From assembly GCF_029168945.1 (NCBI RefSeq), contig NC_083604.1, positions 63,938,211-64,002,210 on the forward strand: a stretch of 64,000 bases of DNA. Direction: 5' to 3'. The notes beneath the pieces were generated by a model. It made no database searches, had not been told where the DNA came from, and saw nothing but the letters and a program-made list of their open reading frames with translations. This DNA is from Cannabis sativa. Lineage: Eukaryota; Streptophyta; Magnoliopsida; Rosales; Cannabaceae. The translations under genes were made by a program, and so were the position numbers. Positions 50,816 to 63,794 of the stretch are shown piece by piece (positions within the stretch are counted from its first letter, which is position 1; each line of letters opens with the position of its first letter).

Positions 50816-53799
50816 ACTGGCCTCAGAGCCATGGTAATTGATTTACTTGCAAGAAATTTGGACTTTAAAACGATTGTTTGTTTGTTTTTGGATGGTATCA
50901 TGTTGTATTGAGTGTTATTTGATGATTGATTGATGTTTGTGAATTTTCGTGAAAAATAATTGCGATTCTGTTTCTGGAATTATTTTTATTGGATAGTATG
51001 GAAACAATTAAGCAAGTTACTTTTTTACAGAACTCGATTTCGATTTAATTTGAATTAGTTATGATTTTTTGAAGATTCGAAAAAAACAGAGATGTGCTGA
51101 AAGTTTCCTGCGATCGCGTAAACTGTCCGTACAGCTCACAATTTTTTCGTTTTTGTTCGTTTTTTCATGCTTTTTCATGGAATTAACTTCTGATTTTTTG
51201 TATAGTTCTGTATTTATACTATTACTATTCCTAATTCAATTCTAATTATCATTTTGAATTAATTTAATATTTTTTTAAAATTTAATTCAAAATATTAGTG
51301 TAATTTCAATTTGAAAATAGTTAGTATCTATCCTTTTGCTTAATAATATATCTTATTTTAAAATTTGATTATATCTTATCTTATTTTTAAATTTAAGGTC
51401 AGATTTAAAGTATTTTAAATTAATTTTTTTTTTAATAATTTGACCTTATTTAAATTTAAAATAAGATAACTATAATCATGTAATTTTTAAATGATATAAG
51501 ATATTTTGCTAATTTTTTAAATTTTGTTATTTTATTTATTTAAATTACATTTGAAATTTGGAAAAGATATTCATTTATCTTTTCTAATTTTTTATTTAAT
51601 TTTTATTTATAAAATAACATTTAAATTTTAAAAGTAGTTAGCAAATTTTTGAAATGATATTTAGGTTGGTTGAAACCTAATTTTTCAAAATTGTACGTTT
51701 AATTTTAAATTTAAATATTTAATTAAATTTCGAATTTTTTTTATTTTTCAATTTTTTTTTAAATTTTCGAAAATTATTTTTTATTTAATTAATTATTTCG
51801 AAATTAATTATTTAATTTAAAATTAAATAAATCCTACATCCAACTATCCAACTAACCTTGTTACAGGAGTATGTGTTTTAGCTTGTGTGTAAGTTTTCAA
51901 AACCTATTATTACTTGATTGTAAATAGCCATGGTTACTTTTTGCCAGATCTAATGATCTGATGGCTCCCTTGGTCAAGTTAATAATTTGTAACAAGTATA
52001 TTTACAATCTTCTTTCATCTGTGTATGACCTAGCAACATGATAGGACCCATCCAAAGTGTGCCTGTGTGAGCCTATGTATTTAATTTTATTATAGATGCA
52101 TATAGGTTGTTGTTGCTAAAATAAATTATCATAGTTCTTGATAGAATTTATTTAGGCCCATTTAGTTTTTGAGCTTATTCAATTAATAACAGTTGTTCTT
52201 ATTAAGGTTAAATTCCTCTCTTTTGGGCCTTGTGTGAGAGTTGGGAGCCATAGAAATGGGTACGACATACTGAACCCAGCACCCCTTCACATGAACCACC
52301 CCAATTGTGAAGGCCCATTTGCCTGATTTGAATGACTGTACTAGGTTAATTACACTAGTTTAACCTAATAAAAAAATTGATTAGCAACATAATTAATTTC
52401 ATTTATTTTGAAATTAATTTAGAAAATCATAGTTTAAAGAATTTTATATTCTAAGCTAAACTATATGTATTTTCTTGTATTTAATTAAATATAGAATTAT
52501 AACCATCTAGATTCTTTCTGAAGCTTAATTTAAATTTTTCATTAAATATTCCTATTTAAGTTGATATTTAGTTATTTACAACTAACCAACTTAAATCTGA
52601 ATATCTTTTGGATTTAAAATTTCAAAATTAAGTTGAGGAATTTTAGGCATTGGTTATTAAGATTCTTTAGATATTTTTTAAGTTAATATCTTTTCGAATA
52701 TCAACTTAAAATGGAATATTTTAGATATTTTTTAGGTTAATATCATTTCGAATATTAACTTAAAATGGAATATCTTCAAATTAAGTGGTTACAACTTAAT
52801 TTTAAATTTAATTAAATCTTATTTGAAAGATATTTAAGTTGATTTTTTAGATTCTTCTAAAACAACTTAAGCGAGATATTTTTAAATTTGTTCCATTTAA
52901 ATATTCGAATTTATTTTTCGAATTTAAATAATAATTGAAAATTAATTAAAGTTAATTTTTTATTTAAACCAACTTTGATTTGTAATTTTTCATTATTATA
53001 TTATAGAACTTGTTCGATATTTATTTGAATTTATTTTTCAAATTTAAATAATAATTGAAAATTAATTAAAGTTGATTTTTTATTTAAACCAACTTTAATT
53101 TGTAATTTTTCATTATTATAATATCGAATAATATGATTATACAAAATACATATATATATTTTTTTAAAATAATGAGCTTTTAATCAAAAGATATTCAATC
53201 TCTATTGTTGGTCTTACAATAGTTAAAACTTTTTCAATATAACCTCGAGACGCTAGACTTCGTCCCCCTATGGATGGTTATTCGTTGAACACTTTTAACA
53301 CCGTAAGATTTCATTTGATAAGTGTTTTGTGAGTTTTCGTCTCTATTTAGACTCTCCCCTACGGTGACTACTTAGAGATAAACTCATAAAACATGAAACA
53401 ATGGTGGAAGCTCATAAAATGAGAATAACCTTGACTCTAGCCTACCGGGACAACGTTGGATTCTCATTTTGATCGAATAAAAGGTTGCTAAAATGTTTAA
53501 TTTTAGATGAGCTGACAACTCTATTCAACTAATGTTATCTTTGACTCTCGCCTAACAGGACACTGTATTTCATTATGTTGGAAACCTTGGAAAATAAACT
53601 ATGTTAGATTTAGTATTTCTATAACATATGTCATTACTTGTTATTTTCTGAACTTGTGTATGAATTTTGAACCAAAACCTTACTTCTGTTTTATTGATGT
53701 GTTGTAGTGTCTATAATCCCCTTCTCATTCCACTCCTAGTTAATATCTTAGCAATTGAACTTGAAGTTATAAACTCCTTGTCAGAGTAATACTTCACAT
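50816..53799 (+). other. Copia leader/spacer without gag
   Basis: About 3 kb of AT-rich DNA between the primer site and pol. An aatttaaataataattgaaa phrase and its surroundings are duplicated near 52920 and 53040. The related phrase aggttaatatcatttcgaat near 52735 also recurs close by. No frame over 60 codons and no zinc knuckle or UBN2-type gag phrase is seen. Confidence 0.7.
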
Positions 53800-56700
53800 A
53801 TGCTCATGATGGACTTTAAATTCCAGAAAGCAGGTAAGCTGGGAATTGTTCACTCTGAAGAGCAAATAGTTCATAACTCCATAAATCCTACTACTTCAAG
53901 CTTAGTTGAGAAGATAAGAGAAAGTGATTCCACTTCCTCAAATGATACTTCACAACAAAATGAACTAGCAAGAACAACAATTAACAAACGAATAAGCAGT
54001 AATGCTTTAGTCTTCGAATCATGTGTGTTAGAGAATTATAAATCCATTTGGATTCTTGATTCTAGGTCTACAAACCATGTAAGTTGTTCATTGCAATTGC
54101 TTGAGAATTGGAATTATTTGAAATCTGGAGAGTTGAAACTTAAAGTTGGTAATGGCGAAATGGTTTCGGTTAGAGCTAGAGGAAAAGCCAAACTCAAGTT
54201 TCAAAACAGAATTTTGGAATTAGACAATGTCTTATACATTCCAAATTTCAGTAGAAACTTGGTTTCTGTTTCATGCCTACAAATGCAACAATACAAATTA
54301 GATTTTTTGGATTCTGGTTCTACCATTTCTCGAAATTACATTCAGATTTGTGTTGCATCCATGGAACAGGGGCTTTATGTTCTTAGACCAGAAACACCAT
54401 TTGCCCTACATAACGAACTTTTTAAAGTAGCTAAACCTAGAAACCACAAAAAGCAAAAGATCGTTGATGATAATGAAACATATCTATGGCATTTACGTTT
54501 CGGTCATATAGGCTTTGATAGACTCAATAGGCTAACCAAAGACGGTCCATTGAAAAATGTCGTCTTAGGTGAATTGCCAGTATGCGAGTCCTGCCTGGAA
54601 GGAAAAATGACTAAACGTTCTTTCTCTGCAAAGGGAGAGCGTGCCAAACAACCCCTAGGGTTAGTGCATTCCGATGTCTGCGGACCTTTGAATGTCAAAG
54701 CCCGAGGTGGTTATGAGTACTTTGTCACTTTCATTGACGATTACTCTAGATATGGACATATTTACCTTATGCATAAGAAATCTAAAACATTTGCAAAGTT
54801 TCAAGAATTTCATGCTTTGGCCCAAAACCAATTAGGTAAATCATTAAAGATCTTGCGAACTGATAGGGGTGGAGAATATATGGATATGCAGTTCAAAGAT
54901 CATTTAATTGAACTTGGAATTGAATCCCAATTAACCGCCCCTAGCACTCCACAACAAAATGGAGTTGCAGAAAGACGGAATCGCACGCTTTTGGAAATGG
55001 TTAGGTCTATGCTTAGTTTTTCAACTCTACCTACCTCCTTCTGGGGACATGCAATTCAGATGGCAACCGACATTTTAAATGTTGTTCCATCTAAATCAAT
55101 CCCTAAGACACCTTTAGAACTTTGGAATGGTCGTACACCTAGTTTACGCCATTACAGAATCTGGGGGTGCCTTGCTCATGTCTTAAGAAAGAAAGACGGC
55201 AAACTTGAATCACGAACTGAAGTTTGCATGTTTATCGGTAATTCTAAAGAGACTAGGGGTGGACTATTTTATAGTCGCAAGGATGATAAAGTGTTTGTTT
55301 CTACAAATGCTACTTTCCTTGAAGATGACTATATTAAGAATTTCAAATCACAAAGTAAAGTAGTGTTGGAGGAAATGCTTTCAGATATAAGTCCTTCCAA
55401 TGTTCCGTTCTCTTCCACACGTGAAGAGGACAATCCCACTCCCTCAGTTGAACAAACTGAGAAATCTACTACTAAAGTTTCTGTTCAGAAGACAACCGTA
55501 CCTCGTCGTAGTGGGAGGGTTTCAACAAAACCTGCTCGTTATGGCTTGGATGGTGAAATCAATATGGTCGTAGGTGACAATATTGATGACGATCCATTAA
55601 CCTATAAACAGGCAATGGCAAGTCCACAACGGAAACGATGGTCTGCCGGCATGGATTCAAAAATGTATTCCATGAAAAAGAACAAAGTCTGGGAATATGT
55701 AGACGCACCTGACGACTATCATCCGATAGGATGCAAGTGGGTTTACAAGAAGAAAAGAGGAGATGGAGGCGAAGTCAAAACTTTTAAAGCTAGACTTGTA
55801 GCCAAGGGTTATACCCAAAGAGAAGGCGTGGACTATGAGGAAACTTTTAGTCCTGTTGCCATGCTCAAATCCATCTGAATTCTTCTCTCCATAGCTGCTG
55901 CTTTCGATTATGAAATCTGGCAAATGGATGTCAAGACTGCCTTCCTTAATGGGGTACTTGAAGAAACCATCTATATGGAGCAACCGAAGGTTATGTTCTT
56001 CACAGGCGGGAAAAGAAAGTTTGCAAATTAAATAGGTCTATCTATGGACTTAAGCAAGCTTCTCGCTCATGGAACAAAAGGTTTGATGAAATCATCAAGA
56101 CCTACGACTTTCTTCAGAATGAAGATGAACCTTGTGTTTACCAACTCAAGGAAGACCAAGAAGTAGTATTCCTGGTCCTTTATGTTGATGACATTTTGAT
56201 CATTGGAAACAATGTCAAGAAAATGACTCACATCAAGGAATGGCTCAACACTCAATTCGATATGAAAGATTTGGGTGAAGCAGCCTATGTTCTTGGTATT
56301 CAGATTATCAGAAACCGGAAGAACAGATCTCTTGCTCTCTCTCAAACAACCTATATAGACAAAGTCTTAGAGAGATTCTCCATGAACAACGCCAATGGGG
56401 CAAACATGCCTTCTAGATATGGTATTCGTCTATCTAAGGAACAGTCACCGACTGATCCTCAAGAGATACAGGACATGGAGAAAATTCCCTATGCCTCTGC
56501 AGTTGGAAGTCTAATGTATGCAATGATATGCACTAGACCTGACATCTGTTATGCTGTTGGAATTGTGAGCAGGTATCAGTCTAATCCAGGACAAGAACAT
56601 TGGAATGCAGTTAAGTATATTCTGAAATACTTAAAGAGTACAAGGAATCTTGTGTTAGTCTACAAGGGTGGTGCTTTAAATCCCATAGGCTACACTGATT

Positions 56701-57158
56701 CAAATTTCTAGGCAAGTCTTGAAGACAGGAAATCTACATCTGGGATGGTGTTTACTCTTTGGGGTGGAGCAGTGGTTTGGAGAAGTGCTAAACAAACCGC
56801 GATATCGGAATCAACTATGGAAGCTGAATACATAGCAGCAGCCGAAGCTACTAAAGAACTTGTCTGGCTAAGAAAGTTCTTCACCAGCATAGGTGTTGTT
56901 CCTGGAATGGAAAAGCCTCTGATACTACTCTTTGATAACAATGGAGCAATAGCAAACAGTAAAGAACCTCGAAGCCACAAGAGAAGCAAACACAATGAAA
57001 GGAAGTATCAAATTATCAGAGAATACGTGGCAAGAGGGGATGTACTAGTTGAGAAAGTTGACACAGAGGACAACCTAGCTGATCCATTTACCAAAGTCCT
57101 GGCCGTGAGAGCCTTTGAAAAGCACCGTCAGAATTTAGGATTAATTGATATGTACTAA
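53800..57158 (+). pseudogene. Copia pol polyprotein (protease, integrase, RT, RNase H), broken
   Basis: The 692-codon frame 53800-55878 starts with a degenerate protease (DSRSTNHV instead of DSGATNHV), followed by the pre-integrase HLRFGHIG...CESC zinc motif and an integrase core (HSDVCGPL; LRTDRGGEY; PQQNGVAERRNRT) that retains D, D and E. RT begins with WVYKKKRGDGGEVKTFKARL and meets a TGA at 55876-55878. Then comes a short piece, a frameshift near 55985-56030, and RT continuation with the YVDDILIIGN catalytic motif (about 56180) up to a TAG at 56709-56711. RNase H (56745-57158) keeps ESTMEAEYIAAAEA and NLADPFTK. The protease change and the three breaks mean that it is inactive. Confidence 0.92.
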
Positions 57159-57187
57159 TTAGTTTTATATTAGTGCATGTGGGAGTT

Positions 57188-59079
57188 TGTTAAGTTTTAT
57201 GCCCTAAATAAAACTCCATTTCAATGTAATCTATTTTATTCAACATCAATAAAGAAACAAAAGTATTTTTCATTCATTTGTGTATGTTTTGGTTCACTTT
57301 ATCAATTGCTTGTCTATTTGATTTATAAATTCATCTTAAACCCTTTCACATACTTGATCATGTTTATTGTGCTGTCATCACATTGGAAAGTAAACATGAC
57401 TATGTGAATAAAGTTTCCTAGATTTATCAGACACAGGGTTTTACTGATATGATAATCTACAACAAGAGTTTACTTGTATTTGGAGAAATACTATGTTCTT
57501 TCCAGAACATTGGTTAAAGTAAAGCTCGGGTTGGATGCATGGAGTATGCATCCGAAGGGACCGATATTGAACTTTGACTTAGATTTAATTAAACTTACCA
57601 TAAAATCTATTCAAGTCAATATCGCCAAGTTGATCCTAGATCAAATGTTCTTAATCCTGTTATGATTAGGCTCAATCTTGAAAGGCTATTCGTGTTCTTT
57701 GATTTGTTAGTTAAGCCTACTTTTAGGTCAGGGTGATACGTACATTTTGGGAACACGGTAGTGCAATTGAGTGGGAGCGCTAGCATAAACATGGAATCTA
57801 TAGCTTCTATCTGGCGAATAGTAAGCAAAGGATGATCTCCTTCGAGCTTGACCAAACGAAAATAAATGGTGGAGATCTCATTTCACATAAGCTGAAATAT
57901 CATTTATACGGGGTCAAGTGTTTTAAGGATAAAATACATAGTAGGGTGTTACGGTAATCTAATCCCTTTACAGTGTAGATCATTCATATAGAGGATCATT
58001 GATCAAATTAGGATTATAACAATGGATAACTAATGATGTGTCTATATGGTGGAACATATAGAGCATTCTATATACTGAGAGTGCAATTCTAAGTTCTATG
58101 CGTGGATTCAACGAAGAATTAATAAGTTAGTGAATTTTAGTGCTAAATTCTTGATCTACTTATTGGAAGCTCGGTTATATAGACCCATGGTCCCGACACT
58201 AGTTGAGATAATATTGTTTGTAAGACTCATGTAATTGGTTTTGATTAATCAATTATAATTCACAAGTTAGACTATGTCTATTTGTGAAATTTTCACTAAG
58301 TAAGGGCGAAATTGTAAAGAAAGAGTTAATAGGGTCATATTTGTTAATTATGATACTTTGTATGGTTCAATAAATAAATATGATAAATGACAATATTATT
58401 TAATAATTATTTATAGTTATTATATAGTTAGAATTGGCATTTAAATGGTTGAATTAGGAAATTGGCATTTTTGAGAAAATCACATACAAAAGTGTTAAAA
58501 TTGCAAAATTGCAAAAAGCAAGGCCCAATCCACTAAGTCATGGCCGGCCACCTTTGTAGGCTTTTTAAGCTGATATTTTCATTATTTTAATGCCAAATAA
58601 TTCAAACCTAACCCTAGTGGAATGCTATAAATAGATAGTGAAGGCTTCAGGAAAATTACACTTCTGAATCAGAAAAAACCTGAACCTTCTCTCTCTCTTC
58701 CTTGGCCGCCACTCTCTCTCTCTCTCTTCTTCCTTTATATTTCGAACTTACCCTAGTGATTAGAGTAGTGCCCACACACAGCAAGCAATACCTCAATCAT
58801 AGTGAGGAAGATTGTGAAGAAAGATTATCAGCAAAGGAGATTTAGCATCAAGGATTCAGAGAAAGAGATCCAGGTTCAGATCTTGATAATACTCTGCTAC
58901 AGAAAGGATACAAGGGTTAGAGATCTGAACGGAAGGAGTCATTTAACTCCGTTGCACCCAATGTAAGGTTTCTTAAACTTTATATGTGTTTAATTTATCG
59001 TTTTAGAAAGTTCTTATTTAGGATGTTAATAAACATAGTTGTGAGTAAATCTAAGATCCTGGTAAAATAAATTCCAACA
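57188..59079 (+). repeat. 3' LTR of the nested Copia element
   Basis: 1892 bp, about 98% like the 5' LTR by eye. TATA box at 58625-58634. Frames at 57177-57855 lie in the LTR and are not genes. Confidence 0.9.
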
Positions 59080-60069
59080 ATAGTACCCTGGTGTCAGCTC
59101 TCCACCACCTCTTGCACCTTGGTACTAAGTGAGCTACTACTAGTCAGCATGGCTAGTAGGACGGGCATATGAGGACCACGAGGGGACTCATATGTCTCCA
59201 TGAGTTGGAGTACTCATGGACATTATCGGGCCAACCCGGTAGTGCGTTTAAGAAGCTGCCAGAGGTTAACAGGTACGTTTCCATTGGCTTGCCGGTATGC
59301 CGCTTGCACGGGACGTGGCCTAAACTTCCAAGAGACGTTGTGGTGCGCCTTGGCCACGAGTCTTAACTCAAGATGACACAGGTAGTCATTCGTGGGCTAG
59401 TTTGCATACGCGCATGGGACATATGCACCATGTTAGAAAAGGATAGAGGTTTAATGCATGCAACTAGTTTGGTGGCTTGTCTCGAGGGCCTGCCAACATG
59501 CGTGGAGGCATGGCGTCTTGAGGATTGGTCCATGGAAGTATGGGAGTTCTTGGGCACGAGGGAGACTGTTCGGACAATATCGAATGGGGCATGATCGAAG
59601 CGTTGGCACGTTAACTTTGTGTTGGCATCTGCCACACATGCTACCTTGGTCACGAGCGACAAGGTGAGCGTCGGTGTTGGGATTTGCCTTATCATAGTGG
59701 GAACCTATGGACAGTGCGAGTATCTTGGCTAGAGAGCCTCGATGCATGGATGCACTCATGGATGCTTGCGAGCATGACTCGACGAGAGTTGTTCGAGAGA
59801 CAGAAGTGTGCACGAGGCACACGGTCGCGCGAAAAATGAGCCCATTGTTTACTCGGATGGTTGGAAGGCTGACCTTGGCTTAGAGAAGTCAAGGTGCCAC
59901 ACGAGTATTCTGCTGCCTAAAAAGGTGAGCCCGTGACACATCGCACCATTTTTGGCGGTTTTTTAGTTTCGCGGTACGAGTGCAGTTTGGGAAATTAAAA
60001 AAACTGCATGTGCGGGTTGGTTTGAAAAAGTAGTCAAAAATCGCACCACTCGCACCGCGAACACTCCTA
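59080..60069. other. Right part of the hAT element, GC-richer, no protein recognised
   Basis: The DNA from 59090 to 59930 is much less AT-rich than its surroundings and has several overlapping frames on both strands (60-123 codons) without any domain I recognise. It could be captured host sequence. The last 130 bp carry gcggt/gcaccg subterminal motifs shared with the left end at 43900-43985. Confidence 0.55.
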
Positions 60070-60077
60070 GTACCTAT

Positions 60078-60574
60078 AGACTAACGAGAATCTTGAGCTT
60101 GGACTATTATTACAAATTTTCGAGATTAGGGACTTATCTATTAATTTTTGAGGAACTTATACCATAATTTAATATAAAATGAAGACCTACAACAATTTAG
60201 AGTTTGGGACTATGGTGGCTGTTTTTTAAAGTTAAGAAATTATTTGCATCAAATTAAATTTTTGTGGAAATTAACTTTTACTGTAATTTTCTCATTTATT
60301 TATTAATCTACTTTTTTATATGAACCCTACCTTTAACGACCATAAAATCTACTAACCTTGAATCTCTGTAGCCAACCGATTCGTTGCTTTTGTTTTTATA
60401 ACGAAAATAATATTAAAGTAATTTCGAATTTTTAATTAAATATTTTGGTACCAAATCGGCAGTCTCATCATAATACCTGCTTTTTACACTCTGTAGTCTG
60501 TATATAATCTTCCCCCTTGTGCAATTTATTTCCAAATAAAAAAAAAAAACAAAACACACCTCAGAGCTCCAAAA
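60078..60574 (+). promoter_or_regulatory. Intergenic region and promoter of the hydrolase gene
   Basis: AT-rich up to about 60480, then a TATA box (tatataat, 60501-60508) 67 bp before the ATG, and an A-rich leader. This would put the transcription start near 60530. Confidence 0.6.
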
Positions 60575-63500
60575 ATGGCGTGCTGCAGCTTCAGTCTCAC
60601 AGCCACCAGAGAGTGGTTCTTGCGGCGATCGTTCTCAGCGGCCGGTCTAAAGTCATCGACAACCGATCTCGGCGACGGTACTTTCATGCATTGCTGGGTC
60701 CCAACCCACCACATCAACTCTAAGCCCACTCTCCTCCTCATCCATGGCATCGGAGCCAACGCAAAGTGGCAATGGAACGAATTCGTTCCTCTTCTGACTC
60801 CACAATTCAACGTTTACGTCCCGGACCTCCTCTTCTTCGGCGACTCGTACACGACCCGACCCGAGAGGTCAGAGTCGTTCCAGGCCCAATGCGTAGCGGC
60901 CGTTATGGATGCGCACGGCGTTAAGAGGATGAACGTGGTGGGGCTCAGTTACGGCGGGTTCGTGGGGTTCAGCTTGGCGGCGCAGTTTAAGGAACGTGTG
61001 GAGCGGCTGGTGCTATGCTGCGCCGGGGTGTGTTTGGAGGATAAGGATATGGATGAAGGGATGTTTCAGTCGAGGACTGTGGATGATTCGATCAACGTTT
61101 TGTTTCCTCAGACGACGGAAAAGGCAAGGGATTTGATTAAGCTCTCTTTTCACAAGCCCATTAGGGGAATTCCCTCTTTTTTCCTCAGAGACTATATTGA
61201 GGTAATTAATTATTACTGCTTTGACCCTTTTAGCTACCATTTTGGTAAAAACATCATAGTTATTGGTTTATTCAGTAGATTGATCGGAAAATTCTATTGA
61301 TGGGAATTGAGTGTTAGGTACGTAGTAGGTGACAAATACTATGAGACTAAACTATTACTAATTTTGACTAAGGAGTGTTGGGTTCCTTGTTCTAGTAGTT
61401 CACATCAGTTTGAGAGTATTGTACTATAATGTAGTTTATTTATTAGTACATAATGGTTTGGCTTACGTTGACTTTACTCAAGCTCCAATAGACGCTTTAA
61501 TTATAAGAGCTAAAAAGAAAAGTTTTAGGTTAAAATTTTCTCTGTCAAATGCTCTAAATTATTCGGTATAATACCTAATTTTAAATCCCAAAAATATTCT
61601 GTGCAGTTTAAAAGTGTCGTATCCCAATTACATATAATTCTCAAAATTTAATTTAATAATTCTCGTATAAAATATCTTTAACTATTTTAATTTTAATGCG
61701 TACGGCCGTTTGATCTACTTATTATTTTATATTTTAATTGTTTTTTGTACTTGTCTCCATCTCTCTAAATTATTATTTGTTTATTATATATATTTTTATT
61801 TTTTAATTTTAATAATATATATTTTTTTGAATGCATAAAATAGAGAAAGTGATGATGTATGGTGTAATATAAATGTGAGGTAAAATAAAAAAAGTAAAAT
61901 TTTGATTAAATATTTTAAATGAAAGTAAAAAATTGGGAACTTGGGAGCAGGCCCGGCCCTGGGCATAGGCGGGCTAGGCCTGTGCCTAGGGCCCACCCAG
62001 CTCAGGGGTTCAAAATTTTTTTTTCCTTTTTTAAAATTATATATTTTTTTTACCAATTTTGAAAAATACCATATTTTTTCTAACATAAGGGCTCAAAATT
62101 TTTTTTTTCCCTATAGCCCACTTTGTTTCAGGGCCGGCCCTGCTTGGGAGTGTAGGTAGGGTTTAATTTTGGTTATTTTTACGCTAAATAGGCCTCTTTT
62201 TTAATATTATTGATCTTTATTAACTATTTGTTTACTGATGTTTATATTTTTTAAGAGTCACACAACTAATCAAAAAACAAAACATAAAAATACTTATCTA
62301 TTATTATTTTTATTTTGAAAGCAATCCCAATCATAATATTTATTCAATTAACAAAATTCTAACATTAATATTACTCTTAATATTTGTAAAAAATAACTTT
62401 TGGTCGTAAAAATAACTAAACATCTGTGCAACTATATAATTTTTTATTTTTATTTTATCTTTTTTTGGTTAATTATGAAAAAATTCCTTTAATATGCTAA
62501 CAAATCTAGTGAAACTACTTTGAAGCCCACCAAAGATAATCTATCGTAGATTTCATGCATGCGGAATACCGGGGTCATATCACTTCGGTGTTCGGAAAAA
62601 GACCCTAGTTTCTTCAAACAGCAGAAATTGTGGCCTCAATGTTAAAGGAAAAGCATATAGGATACACTTACAACTTAGTTTAATATAATGTTCTCATTTT
62701 TTTTTGGTCCCACATAGAGATAAGCTTCATGAGAGTTCTACAGCAGTTGCTTAAATTATGATCTTATTTTAACCTATAAAACCTATGGAAATTAAACATG
62801 TATCTTATTATTTCAAGGGAACAATTGAACTCATTAACGTTTTCAGGCATAAAAATTTCCTCTTCTCTAGTCTTTCCTACTTTACTTTTGCTTTAGTTTT
62901 TTTTTTCCTTAAAAAAAGCTGATTGTTTACTAGGATGGTGGACCACAGCTTTAATTATGCATTATGCTTTTTATGATGGCAACTTGTTTTATTGAGTTAG
63001 CAATAGCGCATTATAAGTTGCATTCTCGTATTCTTGTACTGACTACCTGTCTAACTTTTAAAATAGAACTAAAATATGAGAACTATTAGCTTTGGCTTGT
63101 CAAATCTGATCAATAATAATATTGACTCTTCTTACTGCATGCTCTGTCTAAAACTTATCAATTTGATTGCCTGGCAGTACATGTGCACATCATACATTCA
63201 AGAGAGGAAAGAACTAGTCCATGCATTACACAAGGACAGAAAAATGTCTGATCTTCCCAAGATTACACAGGTTATTATAAGTTTTAATTTCTACTATATT
63301 TATAAACATTTACCACAGCTTTATCTCCTTCTTTGGAAATTTATATCTTAACAATGAAAATCCCAGAAAGTTCCTCTTTCTCAGAATCTTCTAATTAAGT
63401 CATTTTTTATTATTATTCTTTATCCAGCCAACTCTGATTATCTGGGGAGAACACGACCGGATATTCCCAATAGAGCTAGCATACCGATTAGAGAGGTACA

Positions 63501-63794
63501 CCGAGTTTTTAATTGAACAATAATGTAACTATTCCTTTAATATTTTACCATAAAGAGTTATAATTTATATTTGAAATGCTTTGCATTATGACCATAAACA
63601 GAGTTTGAATTCACCCCTTTTGCAGGCACATTGGTGAGAATGCACAACTAGCGGTCATAAAAAATGCAGGGCATGCCATAAACGCAGAGAAGCCAAAAGA
63701 GATGTACAAACACTTTAACTCGTTCCTCATTGGTCCACTCCCTCCTTCTAAGCCAGCAAAGGGAAACAACATCAATGGCCACAAGTTGGACTGA
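60575..63794 (+). CDS. Alpha/beta hydrolase fold protein (318 aa)
   Basis: Four exons: 60575-61201, 63178-63270, 63428-63495 and 63626-63794. All introns have GT/AG ends and phases fit, giving 319 codons with the stop. The start MACCSFSLTATREW is the first ATG after the TATA box. The fold is clear: oxyanion-hole motif HGIG (57-60), nucleophile elbow GLSYGG with Ser125, Asp250 in WGEHD and His279 in NAGHAIN form the catalytic triad. It belongs to the plant monoacylglycerol-lipase/MEST-like branch of hydrolases that cleave ester or C-C bonds; the substrate cannot be told from sequence. There is no clear signal peptide or membrane span. Intron 1 is about 2 kb and carries a MITE. Confidence 0.95.
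61948..62142. mobile_element. 195-bp MITE (CAGGGCCGGCCCTG ends) in intron 1 of the hydrolase
   Basis: Ends CAGGCCCGGCCCTG and (inverse right) CAGGGCCGGCCCTG differ at one base and are flanked by an exact 8-bp duplication cttgggag (61940-61947, 62143-62150), which points to hAT-type transposition. The terminal repeats are themselves almost palindromic. T-rich interior; no coding capacity. Confidence 0.88.

Larger units (their letters stand above)
48928..59079 (+). mobile_element. Copia retrotransposon, two LTRs, damaged pol, no gag
   Basis: LTRs at 48928-50815 and 57188-59079 (1888 and 1892 bp) differ by about 30 substitutions plus a few indels by eye. The primer site tggcctcagagcc follows the 5' LTR, and gcatgtgggagt forms a purine-rich tract before the 3' LTR. 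agtacc flanks both sides (48922-48927, 59082-59087), with two extra bases at the right junction. The pol region (53800-57158) has two stop codons and a frameshift. Between 50830 and 53800 there is only AT-rich non-coding DNA, so gag is missing. Confidence 0.9.
43858..60069. mobile_element. Non-autonomous hAT element inflated by nested insertions
   Basis: Ends TAGGGGTGTTCA (left) and TAGGAGTGTTCG (inverse of right) are hAT-type inverted repeats, flanked by an exact 8-bp duplication gtacctat (43850-43857 and 60070-60077). Both ends have cgcggt/gcaccg-type subterminal repeats. Total 16.2 kb, but removing the nested MITE (44005-44559), the solo LTR pair (44789-48574) and the Copia element (48928-59079) leaves only about 1.7 kb: 43858-44004, 44560-44788, 48575-48927 and 59080-60069. 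No transposase is recognisable in these pieces. Confidence 0.88.
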
